From NCBI RefSeq assembly GCF_029962835.1, contig NC_080575.1:63219493-63283492 (forward strand): DNA of 64,000 bases. The letters are read 5' to 3'. The notes beneath the pieces were generated by a model, which did not search any database, was not told the DNA's origin, and saw only the letters and a program-made list of their open reading frames with translations. The position numbers were made by a program, and so were the translations under genes. Position 1 is the first letter of the stretch. Each line of letters opens with the position of its first letter. Positions 22,401 through 32,778 of this stretch are shown here, in pieces. The DNA is from Magnolia sinica (taxonomy: Eukaryota > Streptophyta > Magnoliopsida > Magnoliales > Magnoliaceae).

Positions 22401-22401
22401 G

Positions 22402-23344
22402 CTCTCAATCCCAAAAGTGCCAGGTGCAGCTTCCTTCAGAGAATTCAAACCAATCAGTCTAATAGGGGGCCCATACAAGATCTTATCCAAAGTTCTAACT
22501 CTCAGTTGAAGAAAGTCATCGGCAAGATAATTTCAGCTAATCAAAGCGCGTTTATCCTGAGAAGACAGATTGTGGATTGTGCTCTCATTGCTAACGAATG
22601 TCTTCACTTTTGCCACAGATTGGGCCTAAAAAGTATATTCTGCAATCTCGACATCAAAAAAGCCTATGACCGTGTCAATTGGAACTTCCTCCAATACATG
22701 CTTGAGCGGATGGGTTTTGGTCCAAAGTGGAGAGGATGGATGGGAGAATGCATTGGTTTAGCACACTTTCTATTCTTCTCAATGGAACTCCAAAAGGATT
22801 CTTCAAAAACTGTAGAGGTTTACGATAGGGCAACCCCTTATCCCCTTTCCTTTTTCTCATCATGGGGGAGGCCTTATCTAGAATGTTACATAAAGGCCAA
22901 CAAGAGGGTATTCTTCATGGTATCTTTATCCCAGGTATGCCCACCCCAATTTCTCATATCCAGTTTGCTGATGACATTTTGATTTTCTCGAAAGTGTCCC
23001 CTAACAAGATAGATAATTTGCGCACAACTATTTCGTGTTTTGAAGCCGTATCTGGGCTGAGAGTCAATCTGGCCAAATCGAAGATGTATGGGGTTAATTT
23101 GGAACAAGAAGAACTAGTCAGCTACGAGTCGTCCTTTCACTGCTCCTCGGCATCCTTCCCAACCACCTTTGTGGGCCTCCCTCTATGCCTAGGACCGCCT
23201 CCAAAGTCTCTATGGAACAAGATCTCCAATAGATTCGAGAAACACCTCGCCAGGTGGAAGTGCCGGTATCTTTCTCTACGAGGTCGCCTCACTCTTATCA
23301 AGGCGGCACTTTCCAATTTACCTCTATATTTTGTCTTTATTTAG
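22402..23344 (+). pseudogene. LINE2 ORF2: main reverse transcriptase region
   Basis: After the hAT, the frames give VPGAASFREFKPISLIGG, then (shifted) GKIISANQSAFILRRQIVDC, CNLDIKKAYDRVNWNFLQYM and, after another shift, HIQFADDILIFSKVS with the FADD catalytic pair, followed by CFEAVSGLRVNLAKSKMYGV and the thumb-like [20 protein letters not shown]. This enzyme copies the element RNA at the nicked target. At least two frameshifts (near 22490 and 22860) prevent a continuous protein. The catalytic Asp residues themselves are kept. Confidence 0.9.
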
Positions 23345-23663
23345 ATGTCCAATTTCTGTTTTGACATCTATAGACAAGTCGGGACGCAATTTCTTGTGGT
23401 ATGGAAAAGAAGACGAGAAGAAATTTCACCTCCTCAATTAGAACGAGGTTTGTTCTCACTTCCAAGAAGGGGACGCAGGGGTCATGAACCTTAGGATTAT
23501 GAATCAGGCCCTTCTTGCCAAGTAGATTTGGAGGCTAGGGTCTGAAAAAGGTTCCCTTTGGAACATCTTCATCAAAAGCAAATATGGCTCCTCTGCTGTT
23601 GGGTGGTGGACAAGAGACTCTTCCTATTATAGAGCTTCTCACGTTTGGAAAGGCATCCTTCGT

Positions 23664-24525
23664 ATGAAAAATAAAGTCCTTGCAGGCATTGGCTACGAGT
23701 TAGGAAAGGGCAGCGACATCAGATTTTGGGAAGATCTATGGGTGGGCGACGATCTTTTAAAAAATCGCTTTCCTGTCTGGTTCCAAACAAGGCTCCTTCA
23801 ATCGCTGAATACTTCTCTGTGTCGTCCGACAAGGTGGAATGGTATGTTAATTGCAAAAGAAATCTTCAGGACTGGGAAACCGACGAGTACGTGGACCTTA
23901 TTCTCTAAATTTATCAGGCAATGCCTAATCAACAAGTCAAAGACAAACTCATCTGGAGACTGGATAAATCCAGCAGATTTTCAGTCAAATCGTTCTATTT
24001 TTATCTTTAAAGCAATACGGCAGCTTCAAACAGTATCCCAACCCCTTTCATCTGGAAATATTTAGCACCCCCAAAAATAGTTTGCTTCGGCTGGTTGGCA
24101 GCAAAGAAAAAGATTCTTACGGTGGATAACCTGAAAAAAAGAGGAATGCAGATAGTCAATATTTGCTTATGTTGCATGAAGAACGAAGAATCGGTTGATC
24201 ATTTACTTATCCACTGCCCCTTCGTCGTTAAAATCTAGTCAGACTTTTGTTCTCGATTCAACAGCAGTTGGTGTTTTCCTGGTTTTGTAGATTCTCTCCT
24301 TCCTGCTTGGCATGGGGTCAGTCTAGGTAAGAAAAGAAAGCGTTTATGGAGAATGGCGATTCTTGCTATCTGGTGGTCTGTTTGGGAAGAAAGAAATAGT
24401 AGATGTTTTAGGAACATCTCAAATGCAGCAGAATCAGTTTCCTCCAAGGCTAAGGGTCTTATTATTGAATGGACTGTCAATGTTTCTTTTTTGAAGGACT
24501 TTGACTTTCGTTTTTTAGGAGCTTA
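23664..24525 (+). pseudogene. LINE2 ORF2: post-RT block and zf-RVT C-terminus
   Basis: The frame at 23664 has GIGYELGKGSDIRFWEDLWV, matching the equivalent block in LINE1. Further on, in another frame, come CFGWLAAKKKILTVDNLKKR and CLCCMKNEESVDHLLIHCP (zinc-binding zf-RVT), then RLWRMAILAIWWSVWEERNS and RCFRNISNAAESVSSKAKGL, ending at FRFLGA with a TAG near 24525. A T-rich 3' tail follows to about 24612. Confidence 0.85.
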
Positions 24526-24612
24526 GTTGTGTCTGCTTTCTCAGAAGACTCTCTCTCCTCTTTTGTTCTTGTTCTCCTTTTATATATCAATCGTTACTTT
24601 TTTTTTTTAAAA

Positions 24613-24890
24613 AATGGGATTATAAAATTGGTCAAAACTTTGCCTCTGATCCTATTTCCCAAAGTAACAACACAAAGGGAAAGTTTGTTACAACAACTAA
24701 TGGGAGATCAATCATCATTTGCTTCAAGCGTTTGGTCCTGGACATTACGTGACAATGTCTCTCTCGCAATCTCCAGTTTTACGAGGGACAAGAGGGTGAA
24801 TGGTACAAAGAAAATTTCATTATACACCAAGTGGAAGGTGAACATGAAAGCAAGATCCAAAAGATAATGATCCAGAACCTAAGGGCCTAG
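24613..24890. other. Unassigned sequence between LINE2 and a gypsy relic
   Basis: No recognisable domain is seen. The open frame at 24529-24867 crosses the LINE2 tail and is not convincing. It may be the gag side of the gypsy relic that follows. Confidence 0.4.
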
Positions 24891-24929
24891 ATGGCTTTAA
24901 TGAAAATAAGTTATCATTTGTGATCAGAG

Positions 24930-25310
24930 GATTTTGACCGCACCAAAAGAAGAGGCCCAACAAGATTGATTGAGAACCAATATCTTCCATGCACTAGTAC
25001 CATGTGGTGGAAAGGCTACCAAGGTTATTATTAATGGAGGTAGTAGTATGAACATGGCCTCACAAGCATGGTGGATAAGTTGAAGTTGAAACCTCACAAT
25101 CATCCCAAGCCGTACGAGATTGCATGGGTGAATGACATGATCATCCCCATGACTAAGAGGTGCTTAATGAAATTCTCCCTAGGTGATTAGGAAAAATCAC
25201 TTTGGCGTGGCATGACATCATTCCAACGATGGTCAAACATAAATTACTAGGGTGCTCGTGGATATACGACAAGGATGTAACTCATAGAGGCCTCAAGAAC
25301 ACAGCTTTAT
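24930..25310 (+). pseudogene. Ty3/gypsy aspartic protease relic
   Basis: Shifting plus-strand frames give VPCGGKATKVIINGGSSMN, MASQAMVDKLKLKPHN-like sequence, KPYEIAWVNDMIIPMTKRC, and DIIPTMVKHKLLGCSWIYDK followed by DVTHRGLKN. This is the retropepsin region of plant Ty3/gypsy polyproteins. The active-site triplet normally read as D-S-G or D-G-G is N-G-G here, so the protease is dead. It is broken off at 25310 by the LTR of a minus-strand gypsy element. Confidence 0.75.
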
Positions 25311-26003
25311 TGACGCAGGGTTGGATGTGATGAGGTCGAGCACCGTCTTCCTCAGGGGATAGTTACTCCGAATCCACGGAGCTTCTCTGGACTCCTCACA
25401 AAGATCCCTCGAATCCATGAGGAGAGATAGAAAATAGAATTGAAAATAAATTGATTAATGATAAAAATGAATTTACAATCATTTAAATAATATACCAAAC
25501 CTAGGAAGAAGTTTCAGAATCAAACTCCCTAAAATTATTGACTTACTATAAATAGTAAACTTACAATTTATAAACGGTCATGATTTCTACTAGACTTCAT
25601 GGTTTTTGGCCAAAAATAGTGTCCTATTTGGCCTAGCCACCTTGTTCTCCCAAATTTTCAAAGCTTTTTTTCATGTTGGACACAACTCTTAAAGCTCAAA
25701 GGATGAAGATTTATGATCAAACCAAAACTTACTATAAATGGTAAAACCAAAAATAAAATGGATTTTTGACCGTCAATCTGATGGAATCTCGCAAATTCAG
25801 GGTGGGCAACCCGGTGTAGCGGGGTTGGGTGGCTAAAGTAGCTTCTCCTACCCCAAAATCATCTACGGTACGTCAAATAACTCATTCCGGTTTGCGAGAT
25901 ATGCTTGTTGTAGTGTTCTGACGCTACTGATCACTTCCGCCTTTGATTGGGCCTTCTTTGGTCCATCTTGGACATGAAAGTGTCCATGACCCTCTCTACA
26001 TCA
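25311..26003 (-). repeat. 3' LTR of the Ty3/gypsy element (693 bp)
   Basis: On the plus strand the block starts TGACGCAGGG and ends CTACATCA, giving the TG...CA ends expected. It lies directly after the polypurine tract GTGGAGGGGAC (minus strand). The sequence is AT-rich with TTTATAGTAAG-type repeats near 25545 and 25735. A second LTR for comparison is not present, so the outer border at 25311 is inferred from the TG and from the break in the protease relic. Confidence 0.75.
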
Positions 26004-26017
26004 GTCCCCTCCACTTC
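26004..26017 (-). promoter_or_regulatory. Polypurine tract of the Ty3/gypsy element
   Basis: The minus strand reads GAAGTGGAGGGGAC directly before the LTR. This is the RNase H-resistant primer for plus-strand DNA synthesis in LTR retrotransposons. Confidence 0.75.
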
Positions 26018-26259
26018 AAAAGAACTCGTCCTCGAGTTATCGTCCTGCTTTAGTTTATGATACTCAGTCAGGTTTGCGACATTGAAAGTATGTGAGATCT
26101 CCATGTCATTCGAAAGATCAACAACGTAAGCGTTGTCATTGATTTTTCAGAGGATCGGTATCAGTCCAATTTTCTTGTTCTTCAACTTGTTGTAGGTCCC
26201 GGTCAAAAATCTCTCCTTGCGTAGATAGAACATAACATGGTCGCCCACCTCGAACACCT

Positions 26260-26992
26260 TTTGTCGTCAATGCTTGTCCGCTTCCTCCTTGTACTTGTCG
26301 TTCAAGGCATGCAACTTGGCTTGCACATCCGCATGAATGCCCACAATTTGGTCCACCATATACTCTGCTACAATACTCATGCCCGAGAGCTTAGGCAAAG
26401 GGACCAAGGCAAGTGTGTGGTAAGGCACTCGACCATAAACAATCTGGAATGAGGACTTCCCTGTCAAGCGGTTCACCATGTTGTTGAATGTGAACTCCAC
26501 TTGAGACAAGGCCAAATCCCACTGCTTCGGTTTTTCACTTGAAATACATTAAAGAAGGTTTCTCAACATGCTATTTACAACTTCAGTCTGCTCATTGGTC
26601 TGTGAGTGGTAGGCACTACTGAAATGAAGTTGTATACCGATTCCACAAAATTCGTCAGAAGTGGCTAATGAACTTCGTATCACGATCTGAAGTAATGGTC
26701 TTAGGAACCCCATGTAGCCGCATGACCTCTCTGAAGAAAAGATTAGCCACGTGTGTTGCATCAAGGGTCTTTTTACATGGGATAAAGTGCGCAATCTTTG
26801 AGAAACGATCTGCCACCACAAACACTGAATCCATGCTGCGTTGTGTTCGTGGTAGACGAAGCACGAAGTCCATAGATAAATTCTCCCAAGGGTCGTCAGG
26901 CACAGGTAACAGGGTGTAGATGCTCGTATTCTGAGACTGCCCCTTGGAGGTCTGACAAACATGACAGTGTTGCACTGCTTTTCCCACATCAC
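26260..26992 (-). pseudogene. Ty3/gypsy integrase
   Basis: The minus strand gives [14 protein letters not shown] (end of the zinc-binding domain), then [20 protein letters not shown] with the first catalytic Asp, [17 protein letters not shown] with the second, and, in a shifted frame, FSSAYHSQTNEQTEVVNSML with the catalytic Glu. The frame at 26515-26267 continues with VEFTFNNMVNRLTGKSSFQI, the conserved stretch after the core. A C-terminal part (TEYHKLKQDDNSRTSSFEVE) reaches the polypurine tract. It would join the cDNA to the chromosome, but frameshifts near 26550 and 26660 break it. Confidence 0.88.
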
Positions 26993-27014
26993 GTACTAAT
27001 TACGACCAATAATA

Positions 27015-28480
27015 TCACTCATCCACAAGAGCCCGCGTCTTCCCTCGCTTAAGGTGTCCACCAAGGCCACCTCCATGTAGCTCTTGAATAATTTGTTCCC
27101 TCAGAGAACTTTGGGGGATGCACACTCGATTCCCTTTGAAGAGGAAACCGTCTTGCATATGTAGGTCATTGGAATGACCTTCTTGGCACCCCATCCATGC
27201 ATCTTTGAAGCCCTCGTCTTCAGCATACAACTCCTTGAGATAGTCGAAGCCGATTACCTCATTGCTCATTGTAACAAGTAGTGAAGCACAATGGCTAAGT
27301 GCATCAACCACCTTGTTCTGTTGCCCTGACTTGTGCTTCAAAACGAACATGAATTCCTGTAAAAATGCAACCCATCTAGCATGCACACGATTCATGTTAG
27401 CCTGACTATTAATGAATTTGGGAGCTTGATGGTTTGTGTAAAGAAATAAACTCTATCTGAATTAAGTAATATCGCCAATGCCGCAATGCTTAGACCACTG
27501 CATACAATTCAAGCTCATAGGTTGACTACTTTTTGCATGCATCACTAAGCTTCTCACTGTAGAAGGCTACCGGCCTGCCTTCTTGAGATAAAAACTTCCC
27601 CAATTCCGACATATGAAGCATCATCACATTCAACCTTAAACAGCTTGTCAAAACTGGTAAGAACCAAGACCAGTGTCGTCGACAACCGATGCTTGATTTC
27701 AACAAAGCTCTTGTCAGCCTCATCGGTCCACTGAAACGGCTCATTCTTCATATAATCTGTAATAGGTGCCACCATCGTGTTGAAATTCTGCACGAATCGA
27801 CGATAGAAGGTCGCCAACCCATGGAAACTCCTCACTTCATAAATATTCATCATGGCTCGCACGTTTTCATCATCCACACGGATGCCCGTGAAAGTCACAA
27901 CAAAGCCCAAAAACAAGAGGCTATCAGTCAAAAAGCTACATTTTTTTTTATATTGAGGTACAACTTGTTTTCGATGAGCACTTGAAGGACTTGTTTGAGG
28001 TGTTCCATATGGCTTACTTCGTCTTGACTGTATATCAAAATGTCATCGAAATAGACTACTACGAAATGCTCAATGAATGGCTTTAGAACTTGGTTCATCA
28101 ACCTCATGAATGTACTAGGTGCATTCAAAAGACCGAATGGCATCACCAACCATTCATTGGTCTTAAAAGTTGCTTTCCACTCATCACCCAGCCGTATTCA
28201 AATCTAATGGTAGTCGCTCATTAGATCCAATTTAAAAAATAATTTCACACCATCAAGCATATCCAACATATCGTCCAGCCGTGGTATGGGAAATCTGTAT
28301 TTTATGTTAATCCTGTTGATCCCTCGGCTATCGACACACATGTGCCAACTCCCATCTTTCTTTGGAGTTAATAGGGTCGGTATGGCGCATGGGCTCATGC
28401 TCTTTTGGATTAGACTCTTACAGATCAATTCCTCCACTTGCCCTTGCAGAATATCGCACTCCTTCAGACTCATCCGATAG
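27015..28480 (-). pseudogene. Ty3/gypsy reverse transcriptase and RNase H
   Basis: The minus strand has [40 protein letters not shown] and [10 protein letters not shown], then [20 protein letters not shown] and [16 protein letters not shown], where the FDD catalytic residues are intact. After the RT come RSFHGLATFYRRFVQNFN and the RNase H segment (VECDDASYVGIGEV; SRRQAGSLLQ variants), then the linker VHARWVAFLQEFMFVLKHKS and VVDALSH. Several frameshifts (near 27930, 27745 and 27430) and stops are present. Confidence 0.88.
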
Positions 28481-28599
28481 AGAGGACGATTTGGTAAACT
28501 GGACCCCGATACAAGGTCGATATAGTGTTGAATATCTCACATGGGAGGCAATCCATCTGGTAACTGTTCGGCCCAGATTTCTTTGAATTCGTTCAGCAA

Positions 28600-29560
28600 T
28601 GGCCTTAAACTTGGGGGAATGTTTAAAGGTTCTGATTCTTCGGCCCTTACCACTACCGCGTACACCTCGCCGGTTTCCTTGGATTCCTCCATGAAATCCT
28701 GAATGATCAGAAGGGAACCCCCTCCACTTTAGAAGCTTCAGGATGGTTCTCTAGTGCCTTAGAGGCAAGGACCATCTTTTGACCGTCCTTGACGAAGACA
28801 TAACCAATGTCTCGTCTGGGTCACATCACGGTCCGACTACCATGCTCAACCGAATAACATATGGCATGCTTCCATGTCGACCACGTCACAAAGTACTTGA
28901 TCCTTATAATTTTTACCAATTGAAAACAAGATAGTGCATTGTTCGGTTACCTTGGTCTCGTTCACCTTTTTATCCCACCAATCGAGTAAGGAGAATGATG
29001 TTTTGTCATAGGTAGCCGCAACTTATCCACCATCACTTTTGAGACGATGTTCTCGCTACTGCGACTATCTATAATTACATCAAAGACCTTGCCGTTGACG
29101 GTACACCACGTACGGAAAATATTGTGCCGCTATGAATGCAACTCCTTTTGTGGGGTGTACAATAATCTTCTCACGAGTTACGACCAAGGATTCGTCATGA
29201 TCCTCGGCCAACCATTCCTCGTCACCAGCTCCTTCCTCAGCAGCTTGTTCATCGTCATCAAATCCAGGGCTTTCTTCCGCTGCATCATCTTCAATGCCCC
29301 ATTCATTAATGGTCAAGTGAGATGTGGGGCGTTGAGAGTATGTGTTTGATAAGTGACTCGGTTGGCCACAACGATAACAAGTGTTCGGCCTTAGCCGACC
29401 ATAAGGATTTGGAATCTTACTCGGGCCCACTGTTGTGGGTGCTACATGTTGAGGCCTAGATGGGCCACTCCCCGTATCACGGTTTGCGATAACAGGAAGT
29501 TGAGGATGCCCCCCTATTGGTTCTTTTCCTCATGCATGACAAGTCTATGAATGGTCGGAA
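28600..29560 (-). pseudogene. Ty3/gypsy gag tail and protease
   Basis: At 29430-29330 the minus strand has RPNTCYRCGQPSHLSNTY, a CCHC-type nucleic-acid-binding knuckle with the last Cys replaced, followed by an acidic linker (DDDEQAAEEGAGDEEWLAED). In shifted frames a protease follows with VFDVIIDSRSSENIVSK, where the third active-site residue Gly is Arg, and DQVLCDVVDMEACHML. The protein is not functional. Confidence 0.75.
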
Positions 29561-29590
29561 CAAGATTCATAAAGCTGGCCGAATAGCTAG

Positions 29591-30120
29591 GGCAACACTA
29601 TGATGATGATAAGATTAATGAGTGATATGGTCCCAAGTAGGGTCACAAGTTGAGCTACAAAAAAAATTGTGAGACTCAACTGAGTCAGCCCAAGTTTGTG
29701 CATTTTTCGAATTCATAGGACTGACCTACCTATAGCAATTTCAGGTTGACTGAGTCAGGTCATTGACCGACGTCCATTCAAGGAGGGTGCACAAAGGTGA
29801 CAATGTAGGGCTGCAGATGTGACTGCTTCTATTCTAAGTGATGCCAATGGGAGAAATATGGAGCGGTATCAATTAATTACCCTGTAGACCACCGTCCATT
29901 TGTTGTATGTACTATTCTTTTGCAGTCCATGAATTCGACGGTTAGCATGATGCAAATGGTCCAATTCTAGACCAAGGCTCATTGGAGGTGGAGCAGGCCG
30001 CATGGACAGTCCACATTGCATTTGCATGGTGAAGCTTGAGTCCATGGAGTTCCAAAGAACAGATGCCAAGCAGTGAAAATTTATCACAACATCTCAAAAG
30101 TATCATATTCTCATAGGAAG
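29591..30120. other. Unassigned sequence
   Basis: No gene or known element is recognised. Open frames in this stretch lack recognisable domains. It lies between the truncated gypsy and a fragment of the long-inverted-repeat family. Confidence 0.4.
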
Positions 30121-30124
30121 AGAT

Positions 30125-30385
30125 TTGCCAGGTTACAGGAATCCCTGTAGCCCAACTGTGATGTCTGTGTTATATCCACTCCGTCTATCGGTTGCCCCAA
30201 CCCATGTTAGGACACAATCCCAAAAATAAGGCAGTACCTAATCATGGGGGACAGAAGTTTTGAATCAGACTTATATTTTTGTGTGCCCTTCATCCCTGTG
30301 GGAATCACCTTATGAACAGTTCGGATGGCATACGAACATCACAGTTGACCCTATAGAAATTGGGGTTACATGGAAGTTTCGTCCA
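30125..30385. repeat. Fragment of the long-inverted-repeat family
   Basis: Recognisable phrases are ACTGTGATGTCTGTGTTATATCC, shortened here to the core GTGTTATATCC, then CCCAAAAATAAGGCAG, TGTGTGCCCTTCATCC and CACCTTATGAACAG. Parts of the middle and right arm are missing. Confidence 0.6.
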
Positions 30386-30520
30386 TTTTCAGCATATCAG
30401 ATGGTGGAAAAAACAAAAAATGAAAAAATGAAAATTTAAATCCGAGAAAAGGGCAAGTGAGACGAAACCCTAGGGCAATTGAAAGATAAGCCAGAGAAAC
30501 GTGAAAGGAGGAGAAAGAGA

Positions 30521-30610
30521 TGGCGTACCATGACGAAGAGATGGGGCTATCGAACGATCCAAATCCCCTGAAAATGGAGCTTTTGGAGGAGCTTTAATGG
30601 CGGAATTTCA
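30521..30610 (+). CDS. Possible first-exon fragment of an unknown host gene
   Basis: A purine-rich leader with GAAACCCTAGGG, like many plant 5' untranslated regions, precedes ATG at 30521. The frame reads MAYHDEEMGLSNDPNPLK then MELLEEL, a TAA at about 30596, WRNFRSR, and a candidate donor (GAG|GTGATA). If the TAA were once CAA, the exon would read through to the donor. I do not recognise the protein. No further exon was found downstream. It could equally be a captured gene piece or chance. Coordinates are approximate. Confidence 0.3.
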
Positions 30611-30984
30611 GATCGAGGTGATAGGAAAAATAAATAAATGAAGAGAAGAGAAGAGAGGGAGAGATTTTGCAGAGAGGAGGAAAGAGATGCGGGGAGTTGA
30701 AGGCAATTTTACCAGGATCTGGGAGCTATCGATGCCGATAGGCTACTGTGATAGTTCACCACCATTTTTCAATTTGTGGGCGTCTCCCGCTTTAGGTGCG
30801 AGCATCGTCTTCGGCAATCCTGACCATCCAGATTGTAGGTTCGACTGTTGGACTGGGACCGGGATTGCCTGCGAAAGCCGGAAGCTCGACGGGTCATCGC
30901 AATGGACACTGATTGGACACTACCCCACCAGGACTAACCAGAGACGGACGGTCCTCTCAGGGGCTCCGGGGGATCCACCGTGAT

Positions 30985-32110
30985 GTATATGTTTAATCCA
31001 CGCCGTCCAATCAATTTTCATGGATCATTTTAGGGCAATAATTCTGAGATGAGTCAGATTGAAGGCTCAAGTGGACCACAACATAGGAAGCAACGGGGAT
31101 TGAAAACCTACGGCTGAAAACTTCCTGAGAGTTGTTGGGGGAAAATTCTGACAAGTCGATGAATCGGCTTATAGAATGGACCAATTCAACTGACATGGAC
31201 CGGATTCTTTAGACACCAAGCCTAACCGAGGCCCACGTGTCTAGAAGCCAAAAGGCGAGACCTCTAAGGAGGCCGATGCACCTTAAAGGCCCCTCAGACA
31301 CGGCGTAATACTGACTCAATCCATAGGTCAGTTATTGGTCAAATACGGACCGATCATACCTTGGCCAAACCCGAGTACGACCTACTCTCTAGATCGGCTA
31401 TAAGTCAGCCACCAGCCCACCATAGGTCAATTACAGAACGATCGTACTTCATCCGATAGCCGATTAAGGGTCGGCCACCATCAGTCGACCATAATGTGGT
31501 CAGTGCACGAATTGGCCAGCATGAGCCCTTCAGAATCTGTTGATGATCGGGAGATGTGAATCCGGACTTGTCAAACTGAGCAATGTCAATACTCACCACC
31601 ATATCCAACTCAGAGCCAAGCCAAGGACTCGGCTAAATCTTAAAGATCTATCTTCCGAGATCCCCGAAAGATAACGCCCGATCCCGAAGATCTATGAGAT
31701 CTAAGATCTCAATTTCATCTTGGATAACAATGAATCTCCTATATCATCTTGGATAACAATGAATCTCCTACATATCTAGATCTCCTACATATGATCCCGA
31801 AAACCATGGGATCATATCTCCTCTATAAATAAGAGACGCCTAAAGGTAAAAGGTACATATACATTCTCACCCCTAAACCCTTTACAAAATTATTAAGACC
31901 TAGATTCTAGGCCCGACTTTGACATCGGAGGGTCCCCTGTAATAGTCGGGGTCTCCTTTGTCCTCTTCCTGTGAAGGTGTTCGAATGTAGCAAAAGGGGG
32001 TGAGCCGAAAACTGCATCAACAAGAACCATGGAAGTTTTGAATCAAGCTGATACTTATGTTTTCCCTTCATCCAGGTCTACGTGACCTTATAAACAGGTC
32101 AGATAGCTCA
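30985..32110. repeat. Long-inverted-repeat element split by a solo LTR
   Basis: The left part (about 30985-31132) has GATGTATATGTTTAATCC, CATTTTAGGGCAAT and CAAGTGGACCACAACAT. The right part resumes at 32023 with GGAAGTTTTGAATCAAGCTG and CCCTTCATCCAGGTCT. The LTR at 31133-32022 lies exactly in the break. The far right arm is replaced by unrelated sequence. Confidence 0.7.
31133..32022 (+). mobile_element. Solo LTR of an unplaced LTR retrotransposon (890 bp)
   Basis: The block starts TGTTGGGGG and ends CATCAACA, so the ends are the inverted pair TGTTG/CAACA. A TATA box (CTCTATAAATAAGAG, 31821-31835) is followed by CATTCTCACCCCTAAACCC and GACATCGGAGGGTCCCC, a layout I associate with plant gypsy LTRs. 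A 28-bp phrase with CATCTTGGATAACAATGAAT is duplicated at about 31716 and 31744. Flanks AGAGT and AGAAC match only 3 of 5, so the target duplication is weak. No internal region is nearby, suggesting LTR-LTR recombination removed it. Confidence 0.75.
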
Positions 32111-32777
32111 TAACCTACCATTAGGTGGCCGATCTTGATATCTCGGCCATTGGTTGGCTGGTTTTTGTAAGAATTGGTAATCATTTGGTCGGTTTTGATC
32201 AAAATCGGCCACTGATCGAAACCAATTATCTAATAGCAGGTCGTGGTTTTTTGCTGTGGTGGGCCAATCATAGCCTCACCACCTAACAGTTTTGTTTCAA
32301 TTTTTCCAAACCTCACTCCATGCCAAATCAGCAATACCTGGCCAGAGGTTCAACAAAACTGAACTAAACTCCGAGCCTACTTAGACACATACATGTCGGT
32401 ACAAGAGCATGAGCATTCAATTTTGCCTATTAAAAGTCATCTCAGCACCTGAAACAAGAGCTAAAAAAGAGGAGTAAAGGAGAGAGTCAAAATAATAAAT
32501 AATAAATAATAATAATAAAGAAAAAAAAAAAGGAGGCGTGAGAGCCAGAGGCAGCTGTCTACCTTAACCTTCACTCTAATAGCAAGCTCTACCTTCATCT
32601 TCCTTCTAAACCTTTTTAGCCTCTTTTTTTTTCTCCATTTTCTTCAACAGAGAAGTCGAAAGCCAACACCTAACCGAAGGCTAATCCCTATTCTCTTTTG
32701 CATATTCCCTAAGAATCCAAAGTTCTTGCACATGCTTACACCTTATTTTGCTTTCATTTTACTTATGTACACTCTTA
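32111..32777. other. Unassigned AT-rich sequence
   Basis: There are short repeats around GGTCGGTTTTGATC near 32200 and an (AAT)n-like stretch at about 32490-32530. No gene or element boundary is clear. Confidence 0.4.
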
Positions 32778-32778
32778 G

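Larger units (their letters stand above)
17253..22401 (+). mobile_element. hAT element copy 2, 5.1 kb, perfect target duplication
   Basis: The element begins CAGGGTGTGCCAAAACGG. The reverse complement of its right end begins CAAGGTGTCCCGTATCGG, an 11-bp inverted repeat with 9 matches. The 8-bp flanks CTCTCAAT at 17245-17252 and 22402-22409 are identical, and their removal repairs the LINE2 frame. Order inside: subterminal CGTATCGGCC array (17266-17395), about six ~165-bp tandem repeats (17640-18545), transposase (18697-21729), 3' region, and a second subterminal array (22296-22400). It is closely similar to copy 1 along nearly all its length but lies in the opposite orientation. Confidence 0.93.
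15595..24612 (+). mobile_element. LINE2: L1-clade non-LTR retrotransposon interrupted by hAT copy 2
   Basis: The plus strand contains what may be the tail of ORF1 (15599-15750), then ORF2 with endonuclease (15749-16777), a linker, reverse transcriptase (17013-17252 continuing at 22410-23344), the post-RT block, and zf-RVT (about 24050-24235), ending with a T/A-rich 3' tail near 24600. The reverse transcriptase is split by hAT copy 2 exactly at the sequence LITL, with CTCTCAAT duplicated. Removing the hAT and one CTCTCAAT rejoins LITLNPK to VPGAASFREFKPIS. The element is 5'-truncated at the border with hAT copy 1 and has several frameshifts. Confidence 0.88.
25311..29590 (-). mobile_element. 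Ty3/gypsy LTR retrotransposon, 5' truncated
   Basis: On the minus strand, from right to left: gag tail with zinc knuckle (about 29400), protease, reverse transcriptase, RNase H, integrase, polypurine tract (26004-26017) and 3' LTR (25311-26003). No 5' LTR, primer-binding site or gag N-terminus is seen beyond about 29590, so the 5' part is deleted. It landed inside the plus-strand gypsy protease relic. All coding parts have stops or frameshifts. Confidence 0.88.

Noticed and set aside
10298-22401. Inversion of the LINE2 5' part by recombination between hAT copies
   Set aside because: Copy 2 keeps a perfect CTCTCAAT duplication with a repaired LINE2 frame across it; an inversion would have separated these.
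4283-24612. LINE1 and LINE2 as one element inverted by twin priming
   Set aside because: Both contain reverse transcriptase and zf-RVT regions, so they overlap and are diverged copies, not halves of one insertion.
30687-30983. 98-residue plus-strand frame
   Set aside because: No recognisable domain, and it runs into a dispersed repeat.
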